Below, in pieces: positions 11,761-21,500 of a stretch of DNA of 64,000 bases (position 1 is the first letter of the stretch; each line of letters begins with the position of its first letter). The stretch is taken from contig CM038719.1 of assembly GCA_021613375.1 (NCBI GenBank), forward strand, positions 1,604,218 through 1,668,217. Direction: 5' to 3'. Under the pieces are notes generated by a model. The model was not told the DNA's origin. It made no database searches and saw only the letters and a list, made by a program, of their open reading frames with translations. The translations under genes were made by a program, and so were the position numbers. The stretch comes from Megaleporinus macrocephalus. Lineage: Eukaryota > Chordata > Actinopteri > Characiformes > Anostomidae.

Positions 11761-12344
11761 TAATTATATACTAATACACTCATTATCAGTTTTATTACAG
11801 GTAATGAAACACGCAGTTAGGAGTTCTTTAGTTCTGATTATACACGTTTACATGTTTATCATGATCATAATAAAATATCTCTATATTTGTGGAACAGAAC
11901 TGATCTGTGTTTAGAGTGTCGGTGATGATTGATGGGATGTGTTTAGTCTCTGCTGGTTAATCGTCTTATAGATTTTACTGATGTATTTACTGACCTGCTT
12001 TAAAAACGAACAGTGGACGTAACAGCAGCTTCACTGCAGTGCTGCTCCAGACCTGCTGCCCCTGCGGGTCAAAACTGACGACAGAAAGCTACCCCACCCC
12101 CTCGCCCGGCGAGATAACACACCTATCACCCCCGCCGGAAACAAAACCTCTTATCTCCAAAATGATAACAGGAGAAAAAAATCTTTACTTTTAGTGTAAG
12201 TGAATAAAACCAGAATTATTTACAGACATTCATTAATGAGATTTACACACGACGTAAGAAGACCAGCGTCCACTGAGCTACACACTGAAACAGCAGGGCT
12301 GCTGCTCCACTACCTCCATTCTTTACAGTGTGCATGTGACTGCG
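10830..12344. repeat. AT-rich stretch with several microsatellites
   Basis: Contains (ATT)n at about 11271-11340, (AATA/ATA)n at about 11670-11702 and (TA)n at about 11719-11757, in otherwise AT-rich DNA. From 11990 to 12340 the sequence is more GC-balanced without a recognisable gene. Confidence 0.8.
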
Positions 12345-12620
12345 GGGGGGTGCGTGAGTGTGTCAGTGAGTGTGTGTGCGTGAGTGTGTGCATGAGTGTG
12401 TGCGTGTGTATGCGTGAGTGTGTGCATGAGTGTGTGCGTGTGTATGCGTGAGTGTGTGCATGAGTGTATGCATGGGGTGTGTGTAAGTGTATGCATGAGT
12501 GTGTGTGTAAGTGTATGCGTGAGTGTGTGCGTGAGTGTGTGCGAGAGTGTATGCATGGGTGTGTGCATGAGTGTGTGTGTGTGTGAGTATGTGTGAGTGT
12601 GTGCGTGAGCGTGAGTGTGT
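12345..12620. repeat. GTG-rich minisatellite
   Basis: Units such as GAGTGTGTGCATGAGTGTG and GTGTGTATGCGTGAGTG are repeated. Cys-Val-rich frames on + and His-Thr-rich frames on - are artefacts of composition. Confidence 0.85.
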
Positions 12621-12974
12621 TATACTAATATAGGAAATTCTCCCCATTCTCCATTTGTGTGTGTGTGAGTGAGTGTAAGCATTACTGGATGTGCGGGAGT
12701 TTCTGTATGAGTGTGTGTGCGAGTGTGCGTATGTACTAGTGTGCAGAAGTGTGCATGAGTGTGTGTGAGAATGTGTGTACAAGTGCCTGATTGTGTGCAA
12801 ATGTGTGGGTGAGTGTCCACGAGTGTGTGTGCTAGTGTGCATGCCAGTGTGTATGAGTATGCATGATTGGTATGAGTGTGAAAGTGTGTGCAAGTGTATG
12901 CATGAGTGTGTGTGCGAGACCATATTTGTGCAAGTGTGTCCAAATGTGTGTGTGAATGTGCTTGCCAGTGTGTG
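12621..12974. repeat. Diverged GTG-rich repeat spacer
   Basis: Diverged copies of GAGTGTGTGTGCGAG-like units bridge the two flanking arrays. No gene is seen. Confidence 0.6.
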
Positions 12975-13750
12975 AGTCCAAAGTTGTGTGTGAATGTGCA
13001 TGCCAATGTGTGTGTGTGTGTCTAAATGTGTGTGCGAGTGTGCATGCCAGTGTGTGAGTGTGTGCAAATGTGTGTGTGAGTGTGCATGCCAGTGTGTGTG
13101 TGTGTCCAAATGTGTGTGCAATTGTGCATGCCAGTGTGTGTGTCCAAAGTTGTGTGCGAATGTGCATGCCAGTGTGTGTGTGTGTGTAAATGTGTGTGTG
13201 AGTGTGCATGCCAGTGTGTGAGTGTGTGCAAATGTGTGTGTGAGTGTGCATGCCAGTGTGTGAGTGTGTCCAAATGTGTGTGTGAGTGTGCATGCCAGTG
13301 TGTGAGTGTGTCCAAATGTGTGTGCATGCCAGTGTGTGAGTGTGTCCAAATATGTGTGCGAGTGGGTCCAAATGTGTGTGCAAGTGTGCATTCCAGTGTG
13401 TCCAAATGTGTGTGCGAGTGTGCATGCCAGTGTGTGAGTGTGTCCAAATGTGTGTGCTAGTGTGCATGCCAGTGTGTGTGTGTGTCCAAAGTTGTGTGCA
13501 AGTGCATACCAGTGTGAGTGTGTCCAAATGTGTGTGCGAGTGTGCATGCCAGTGTGTGAGTGTGTCCAAAGTTGTGTGTGAGTGTGCATGCCAGTGTGTG
13601 TGTTCAAAGTTGTATGCAAGTGTGCATGCCAGTGTGTGAGTGCAAGTGTACGTGAGTGTATGTGAGAATGTATGTGTGCAAGTGTGAGAAAATGTGTGTG
13701 CAAGTGTGCATGCCAGTATGTGTGCATGAGTGTGTCCAAATGTGTGTGTG
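12975..13750. repeat. 42-bp GTG-rich minisatellite (GCATGCCAGTGTGTG/TCCAAATGTGTG)
   Basis: The unit contains TGTGCATGCCAGTGTGTGAG and TGTGTCCAAATGTGTG, with a 42-bp spacing measured between successive TCCAAA motifs (13269 and 13311). Units vary in TG-run length, and one lacks its middle section. Confidence 0.9.
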
Positions 13751-14885
13751 TTGGAGGGTTGGAGGGTTGGAGAGTCGGAGGGTTGGAGAGTTGGAGTGTT
13801 GGAGTGTTGGAGAGTTAGAGTGTTGGAGAGTTGGAGTGTTGGAGAGTTAGAGTGTTGGAGAGTTAGAGTGTTGGAGAGTTAGAGTGTTGGAGAGTTAGAG
13901 TGTTGGAGTGTTGGAGAGTTAGAGTGTTGGAGAGTTAGAGTGTTGGAGGTTTGGAGGGTTGGAGGGTTAGAGTGTTGGAGGGTTGGAGGGTTGGAGAGTT
14001 GGAAGGTTGGGGGTCGGAGAGTCAGAGGGAATGCTGGGAAGGTCGGAGAGTCGGAGGGTTGGAGAGTCGGAGGGTTGGAGGGTTGGAGAGTCGGAGGGTT
14101 GGAGGGTTGGAGGGTTAGAGTGTTGGAGGGTTGGAGGGTTGGAGAGTTGGAGGGTTGGAGGGTTGGAGGGTTGGAGGGTTGGAGGGTTGGAGGGTTGGAG
14201 AGTTGGAGGGTTGGAGAGTCGGAGGGTTGGAGGGTTGGAGGGTCGGAGAGTCGGAGGGTTGGAGGGTTGGAGGGTTGGAGAGTTGGAGGGTTGGAGAGTT
14301 GGAGGGTTGGAAGGTTGGAGGGTTGGAGAGTTGGAGGGTTGGAGAGTTGGAGGGTTGGAGGGTTGGAGGGTTGGAGAGTTGGAGGGTTGGAGGGTTGGAG
14401 AGTTGGAGGGTTGGAGGGTTGGAGGGTTGGAGAGTTGGAGGGTTGGAAGGTTGGAGGGTTGGAGAGTTGGAGGGTTGGAGGGTTGGAGGGTTGGAGGGTC
14501 GGAGGGTTGGAGAGTCGGAGGGAATGCTGGGAAGGTCGGAGAGTCGGAGGGTTGGAGAGTTGGAGGGTCGGAGAGTCGGAGGGTTGGAGAGTTGGAGGGT
14601 TGGAGGGTTGGAGGGTTGGAGAGTTGGAGGGTTGGAGGGTTGGAGAGTTGGAGGGTTGGAGGGTTGGAGTGTTGGAGGGTTGGAGAGTCGGAGGGTTGGA
14701 AGGTTGGAGAGTCGGAGGGTTGGAGGGTTTGAGGGTCGGAGGGTTGGAGAGTCAGAGGGAATGCTGGGAAGGTCGGAGAGTCGGAGGGTTGGAGAGTTGG
14801 AGGGTTGGAGAGTCGGAGGGTTGGAGGGTTGGAGGGTTGGAAGGTTGGGGGTCGGAGAGTCGGAGGGAATGCTGGGAAGGTCGGA
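13751..14885. repeat. G-rich GGGTTGGA minisatellite with interspersed marker segments
   Basis: Built of 8-bp units GGTTGGAG and GAGTTGGA with GGTCGGAG variants. Four copies of the segment GGAATGCTGGGAAGGTCGG occur at 14028, 14521, 14758 and 14866 and mark higher-order blocks. The + strand is strongly G-rich with runs of GGG separated by TTGGA, a pattern compatible with G-quadruplexes. The long Leu-Gln-Pro and Gly-Trp-Arg frames are composition artefacts. Confidence 0.95.
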
Positions 14886-15030
14886 GAACACAAACAGAGA
14901 GAATGAAAAGAGAGCGACTCCACCTTCCTCTCTGAGAGACTCCAGCTCTGTTAACAGAAACAAAGAGGAATTTCCTCCCAGCCTGAGGGAGCATGTGGAG
15001 GGGGGAGGGGACGTCCACTTCACTCAGCAG

Positions 15031-15041
15031 TCCTCTCTCTC

Positions 15042-15083
<42 letters not shown>
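15031..15083. repeat. (CT)n microsatellite
   Basis: About 50 bp of CT dinucleotides with one CCC interruption. Confidence 0.95.
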
Positions 15084-15087
<4 letters not shown>

Positions 15088-15457
15088 TACACAGACACTA
15101 CAGTGTAGAAGTCTGAGTCTCCTGATCTGGCAGTAAGTGTGTGATCACCAGTAAGATCAGCAGATCTGATTAGAACAGATGTAAATAATCAGACATACAA
15201 TACAAAGTAACATGAATATGTTATTGTGAGAGAAGTAGATCAGATCTTGATCCAGTTTGAAGAACAAAGTTAGGTTCCAGATTTCTCCTGGACGCCCCAG
15301 ACATTGTATGAATGTGTTCAGTTCCTTCAGCAGCAAATCTTGATTTATCTTAATGAAGTACTGAGCAGTCAAAGCAGGTATTAGATGAGAACTGATAATA
15401 ATACTGGGTTGTTTAGGAGAAGCTTGGAAAGAGTTAAATAAACACACTGACGTATGA
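15084..15457. other. Spacer, no feature recognised
   Basis: Unique-looking sequence between a CT tract and a 51-bp array. No domain-bearing frame. Confidence 0.4.
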
Positions 15458-15661
15458 AAAAGCACTACTTACTCTATTAATACTGTTTAATATTTAATAA
15501 TAAAGTGTAAAAGCACTACTTACTCTATTAATACTGATTAATATTTAATAATAAAGTGTAAAAGCACTACTTACTCTATTAATACTGATTAATATTTAAT
15601 AATAAAGTGTAAAAGCTCTACTTACTCTATTAATACTGATTAATATTTAATAATAAAGTGT
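15458..15661. repeat. 51-bp tandem repeat, 4 copies
   Basis: Units begin AAAAGCACTACTTACTC at 15458, 15509 and 15560, with a fourth after that, and end in AATAATAAAGTGT. The first unit differs by ACTGTTTAAT versus ACTGATTAAT. It shares a period, but not a sequence, with the larger array at 16497. Confidence 0.9.
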
Positions 15662-16269
15662 TTACTGAGTAAATAAAAACTTTCTGTCTAAAAGAATAGC
15701 TTTATATATAATAATGTGTTGAAGTGACTAAAACGTTTACAGAGTGCTGTATATGTATGAATGATCAAATAGAGCCTATAATGTAATTAAGAACTAATTC
15801 TAAATCATGGCTAAAACATAAATACATTAAAGGAGAGGCATCGGTTTACAATAAGAACGTCCATAGAAAGTTTATAAATGGTTTAAAATTGTTTTAATGA
15901 TAATTAATTGCAACCCAAATCAGTAGTTAGTATTTACTTTGACTTTTATTTCTCTGCAGACGGTGTGAACCCGACATGTTTTATGTTTTCTCTGATCAAC
16001 GTAATCTCATTTCTTAATATACATCCATTCCTGCACTTACAGCCTGCAACACATTCCAAACTCAGTTATGACGTGAGCGCGAGTAATGATGTAAATACAT
16101 TAATAATGATTTCAAGCTGCTCATGTCAACACTGTAATCATGATCTGGTACAAAAGCAGAATCCACGAGAGTCATAGAGGAGCAAAGACAGACAGTGAAT
16201 CTCCTGCTTGTTAACAAATGAGTGAATGAGTGAATAAATCATTGAAGTATTTAAAAATGTTTAAATTTT
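15662..16269. other. AT-rich intergenic sequence
   Basis: No gene or clear repeat is recognised in this stretch. Confidence 0.4.
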
Positions 16270-16420
16270 TTTGGCTCAGAGGCATCTGGGATGGACCATC
16301 GCACAGAGGAAACATGTACTGTGGTCAGACGAATCACTGTTCCAGAGTTTTTTAAAGAAACTGATGCTCTGGACCAAAGACGAAAAGGACCGTCCAGACT
16401 GCAACAGGTCTTAATGTTAT
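16270..16420 (+). mobile_element. Short Tc1/mariner-like transposase remnant
   Basis: One frame around 16318-16345 reads Val-Leu-Trp-Ser-Asp-Glu-Ser-Leu-Phe, resembling the VLWSDES motif around the second catalytic aspartate of Tc1-family transposases. The flanks no longer form a continuous frame and no TIR was found. It could be a chance match in another repeat. Confidence 0.4.
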
Positions 16421-16496
16421 GGCTGAATTACATACACAGCATTACTGACCAGTCTTAGAGTAAAGTGCTACTCCTGAGTACATATATCAGAAAATA

Positions 16497-17472
16497 TAGA
16501 TATTTATATTTATATAGTGCTGTATATCCATTTATAACAGTGTTTGGATTATATTTATATTTATATAGTGCTGTATATCCATTTATAACAGTGTTTGGAT
16601 TATATTTATATTTATATAGTGCTGTATATCCATTTATAACAGTGTTTGGATTATATTTATATTTATTCTAGTGCTGTATATCCATTTGTAACAGTGTTTG
16701 GATTATATTTATATTTATATAGTGCTGTATATCCATTTGTAACAGTGTTTGGATTATATTTATATTTATATAGTGCTGTATATCCATTTGTAACAGTGTT
16801 TGGATTATATTTATATTTATATAGTGCTGTATATCCATTTATAACAGTGTTTGGATTATATTTATATTTATATAGTGCTGTATATCCATTTGTAACAGTG
16901 TTTGGATTATATTTATATTCATATAGTGCTGTATATCCATTTGTAACAGTGTTTGGATTATATTTATATTTATATAGTGCTGTATATCCATTTGTAACAG
17001 TGTTTGGATTATATTTATATTTATATAGTGCTGTATATCCATTTGTAACAGTGTTTGGATTATATTTATATTTATTCTAGTGCTGTAAATCCATTTGTAA
17101 CAGTGTTTGGATTATATTTATATTTATATAGTGCTGTATATCCATTTGTAACAGTGTTTGGATTATATTTATATTTATATAGTGCTGTATATCCATTTGT
17201 AACAGTGTTTGGATTATATTTATATTTATATAGTGCTGTATATCCATTTATAACAGTGTTTGGATTATATTCATATTTATATAGTGCTGTAAATCCATTT
17301 ATAACAGTGTTTGGATTATATTCATATTTATATAGTGCTGTAAATCCATTTATAACAGTGTTTGGATTATACTTATATTTATATAGTGCTGTAAATCCAT
17401 TTATAACAGTGTTTGGATTATACTTATATTTATATAGTGCTGTAAATCCATTTGTAACAGTGTTTGGATTAT
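16497..17472. repeat. 51-bp minisatellite upstream of prl, about 19 units
   Basis: The unit contains TATATAGTGCTGTATATCC and ATTTATAACAGTGTTTGG, spaced exactly 51 bp. Variants include ATTTATAAC/ATTTGTAAC, TATATCC/TAAATCC, and two units with TATTCTAG. It lies about 0.95-1.9 kb upstream of the prl TATA box. A 17-residue repeated frame is open across it because 51 is a multiple of three. Confidence 0.95.
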
Positions 17473-18165
17473 GAAAGCTTCTGAAAAGAATAAAACCTGA
17501 TGTATATTGGAAATCACATTATATTAGTCTAATAAAAGAAGTAATTTTCATGATGTAGCAGTAAAAAGTGGTCTATAACACACGTTTGGAACAGAACCCC
17601 TGAAATGTATCTAGTTACTCCTCACTTCCGGGTAACAGCAGGACTGTTTTTTAAACATCACTGCTTAAGCTGTTTATTTCAGCACAGCTGTGTCCATACT
17701 AGGTGTGCAGACCATGAGGGTGGCCAAACTATCAGCCAGCAGGAGACTCTGTTTGTTGTTTGGAGCCAGAAGGGCCCAGTCTGCACCGGAACAATAGAAT
17801 TCCTCCCCAAGCCTCACTACATCGGAGTCATTGGCCAGGAGAGTGTTTGCATTGTGGCAAGCCTGACCCTGATTGGCTGGGGGTCAGTGCTGGGTGGGAA
17901 CAGTACCCATATCCTTAAGGCACTGCAGCAACCCACAACACACGCTTGAGCAGAAACATGTAAACAAACAAATACTCACCTATAAACACACACATGATAC
18001 AACACAAAACAGAAAGACAAGCAGTGACCAATCGTTACATAGCATGAGCAGCATGTGACGTCTGCCTTGAGCATGAGTTACATGGGCATTGTGGTTGACA
18101 ACACTGGACAGGTTGGGTTTGATCAACACTCTAGACCAGCTCAAGCAGCCGCTTCCTGCGTAGCC
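17473..18165. other. Proximal upstream region of prl
   Basis: Between the minisatellite and the Pit-1-like cluster. A 114-codon open frame at 17605-17949 has no recognisable domain and I do not call it a gene. Distal control elements of prl could lie here, but none is identifiable. Confidence 0.4.
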
Positions 18166-18172
18166 TATTCAT
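18166..18172 (+). promoter_or_regulatory. Pit-1-like site 1 of prl
   Basis: TATTCAT matches the core of the Pit-1 (Pou1f1) consensus WWTATNCAT. It lies about 245 bp upstream of the TATA box and is the first of three evenly spaced copies. Confidence 0.55.
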
Positions 18173-18225
18173 TTGAAGCGCACCTACGAGATCCTGCGGC
18201 TCTTAATTAAACTTAACCCGATAGA

Positions 18226-18232
18226 TATTCAT
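18226..18232 (+). promoter_or_regulatory. Pit-1-like site 2 of prl
   Basis: TATTCAT in the context GATATTCAT, eight of nine positions of the Pit-1 consensus. It starts 60 bp after site 1 and is the best match of the three. Confidence 0.6.
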
Positions 18233-18284
18233 TTATTTCCCAAATTAGCTGGATCCTACCCAGTCCCACCCTCCACGCCCCGGC

Positions 18285-18291
18285 TATTCAT
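18285..18291 (+). promoter_or_regulatory. Pit-1-like site 3 of prl
   Basis: TATTCAT core, 59 bp after site 2 and about 120 bp upstream of the TATA box. Even spacing and orientation suggest a proximal pituitary promoter block. Confidence 0.55.
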
Positions 18292-18410
18292 CAACCCTGA
18301 CCCCAAGACAATGTTTCTCATTTGGCCGATTCTGGACGGAACTAGTTTAGAGACAATGCTCTGGGAGCCGAGGGCCCGCTGCATACCCAAATGAAAACGG
18401 ACAAGGAGAG

Positions 18411-18417
18411 TATATAA
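18411..18417 (+). promoter_or_regulatory. TATA box of prl
   Basis: TATATAA lies 84 bp upstream of the prl start codon. Transcription would start near 18440, giving a 5'UTR of about 60 bases. Confidence 0.8.
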
Positions 18418-18500
18418 CGGGGACGAGACAGAGGATGAGACAGAGAACGAGGGAAATCCATCGTGTAGAGTGAGGAAGAAGAAGAACTGAAAGAAGAAAA

Positions 18501-18540
18501 ATGGCCAGACGCTCACAAAGTACCAGACTGCACCTGGCAG
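18501..18540 (+). CDS. prl: prl exon 1 (coding part)
   Basis: Codes for residues 1-13 plus the first base of codon 14, [13 protein letters not shown]. The donor GTGAGA follows directly. The start is the first ATG after the predicted transcription start. Confidence 0.93.
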
Positions 18541-21500
18541 GTGAGAAAATCTCTTTAATCTTTATTAATGTCCATTAATGTGTTTATCTTCAATCCACAT
18601 CGCTTCTCAGGCTCTCTTTCAGCTCATCCTTCAGCTTTCCTTATTTCCTACCATCTATTGATTTTAACCCGTCCCTCCTTCCGTCTCAGTGACAGTCCTG
18701 ATGTGTGTCTTTGTCTCTACTGATGGAGTGAGCCTGAACGACCTGCTGGAGAGAGCCTCCCAGCTCTCCGACAAACTCCACTCACTCAGCACCTCCCTCA
18801 CCAACGACCTGGTCAGTACATCGAGTTTGGTATCTTACTAGAAATTAGTGACACGCAATCTCTATTCTTTTAAACTGTTTCTTTTTAATGACTCGAGCAG
18901 AATTAAACTTTTCTGTGGCATCTTAGCAACGTTTATGCGACACCCATTAGGATGACAGGCAGCCTCGTGGTAGGAGCCAGCAGCCAGGATTCTAGGACTA
19001 GTTTGATAAACCTGGTTGTGACAAAGTTCTTATATGTAAGTCTTTTCACTCAGTGAGCATCTTAGCAGTTATTTCCAACCTTGTAAGACCAGATTCCACT
19101 GTTTTTGACCAAAATACTCAAAAATGAAGGTCAAATGATTATTTTTATGTAATACCTTATTTATAAAACCTCATAGTTTAAAACAATAATGCACAAATTA
19201 TTTTTTTCAGCTTGTCCTGGCTATTACATTGGTAGACATTTCCACAATGAAGGGTTTTTGTCTCTCTAGTGCCATAATGTTGCTTGCGGCATAACCAGCA
19301 AGTTGATTGGCTCTTTTTCTTTAATGATGGGACTTTCTAAATAAATGGAAACCATAATACCCAAATTTCAACAAGTGACCCATCTGTTCATTTGTAACAC
19401 TCAACTCTCCACTGTGCCAGTCATTCAGTGTTGGGTCTATAGTTTTCCTTGTGGGATCAATAAAGGAATACTTAGGAATTACTTACTCAAGTCATTCTCT
19501 TGTAGTCGAATAAACTAAAAGCCATGGACCAGATCTGAAAAACCTGTGTGGTCTAGTGTTGTACATTTGTTTTAACTCACTTCATACTGTAGCTTTGTGC
19601 TATTCAAGAATTTGCTGGATGCTATCAACTTGCTGTGCTTCACTGCATCTGCCCCAAACACCCAAATCAGTCAGCTGGATCAGAGGTTAGACTAATTTAA
19701 ATGAGTGGTTTGAAAGCGGCAGTCTCGTTAGGTGAATCAACTTTACAGTGGCTCTTTCTCAAATCCTAGTGAGTGTGTAAGTAGGCTGTCTAGGTAGTGA
19801 GTGTGTAAGTAGGCTGTCTAGGTAGTGAGTGTGTAAGTAGGCTGTCTAGGTAGTGAGTGTGTAAGTATCAGTGTTCTCTCCTCATAAAACAGATTACTGA
19901 GACGCTCTAGTTAGAGAGAGACTGCGTCACGGCTTGTTCCCGCCCACTGCAGCACGACACCGATGGTTTAGCTGGTTGCTAAGCTACAGGCTGGCATCCA
20001 AAACAATAGCCCGAGGTTTAAAAATCTGCTAGCATAAATGCTAATGTCTGGAGTATAAAGTGTAAATGGTGAAGGACTCGTTACAGAGTTGATAATAAAA
20101 TACTGTTCTGTGTGATTATTTGACCAGAAACACATTAAAACTCCAGAGAATCAAAATAACTCACATTTTAAAACCACTTCACTGCTCCTAGATCAGCCTG
20201 TGTTGCATCATGGGATTGTCTTAGCGGCTGAGGAAGAGTTCGATGCTTCTTTAAAATCAGGTCTAAATAAGGTTCCTCAGTAGACAGCATGTTTAAGAAT
20301 TGGGACAGTCTACATGTCGGGAGAGCATACTATGATGTAAAAGGCTGCCTATGTAGGGAGCTCAGTAGGATTTGAGACAGACCCAGTATTAACGTGTGTT
20401 CATATTATCTCATTAACATTTTAAAGAATTCACTTTTCTTTCCTTTTCCTCTCCCAGAGGGTACCTGTAATATAGAATTTTGGAAAACCCATACTGGAAA
20501 TTGAAGGCTGATGGTAGCAAACCTGCTCTATTCTGATCAAACTGCTTTGATCAAGGACGCTCTGTGGGGTCCAGAGGTCTGCTACCTGACCGGACCCCAA
20601 CGTGGCTCAGACAGATATCTGGTTTTGGGATGGCATTTCACATATAAAACGTGTGCTGGGACTCTTCATGTGAAGAACACTTCTCCATTCAATAAAAAGG
20701 ATAGTTACAGCAATGCCAGCTAAGAGACGTCCAGTATCTGATCTGTAAAGAACTAAGTAAGCAAAGACATGTTAGAATAAAGTTACTTAGAGCATGAGCA
20801 AATCCTGCATCACATTACTAGCCATCAGGAAGCCAGAGATATGGAAGGTGGTCTTGGGAATGGGTGGGACGGTGGAGGGCAGGGATGGGCGGTTGCTTGT
20901 CTAGAAGAGTGGACAGGTGGATGTATGTCAGTCTGTGTGTGTGGGAGATTGTGAGTAGGGGGGCTCTCTGGTTGACTTGTGATTTTACCCCTTATTTAAG
21001 ATATTCTTTCCACTCTTCTTCTTCCACAGGACTCTCACTTCCCCCCAATGGGAAAGATCATGAGACCCTCCATGTGCCACACCTCCTCCCTCCAAATCCC
21101 CAACGATAAAGACCAGGCCCTCAGAGTGCCGGTAAGAACAGCTCTTACTATGTGTAGCTGCAAAGCATGTTTTCAAGACTGGGAAGGCGGGGCTTAGAGG
21201 TGGCACGAGGATCAAGCACTGGCCAGTTCAACCTGCCATGTCATAACCATCTGCGGTCGGGAATCCAAGAGAGCATAACCGTCATCACTACAGGCATCTG
21301 TTAGCTGACAAACAAAACCAGTGAATTTAGAATTTATTCACAACTGATATTCACACACAGCAGAATTTAATCTTTACATTTGAAACACCCACATACACAC
21401 TAGGGGGCAGTGAGCACACTTGCCCAGAGTGGCGGGCAGCCTTGTCTACAGTACCCGGGAGTAGTAGGGGGATAGGTATCTTGTTCTGGGCTCTTCAGTC

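Noticed and set aside
12363..13739. 458-codon His-rich minus-strand frame and Cys-rich plus-strand frames
   Set aside because: Artefact of TG/CA-rich minisatellites.
13940..15108. Long Leu-Gln-Pro-Ser and Gly-Trp-Arg-Val frames resembling extracellular repeat proteins
   Set aside because: Repeat translation of an 8-bp-based array, with all frames open on both strands.
16465..17474. 17-residue repeat protein with aromatic YLYSAVYPF units, membrane-like
   Set aside because: It is the 51-bp minisatellite in one frame, with no upstream start or downstream domain.
17605..17949. 114-codon frame upstream of prl as a gene
   Set aside because: No recognisable domain and no promoter or splice support. 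It overlaps the prl upstream region.
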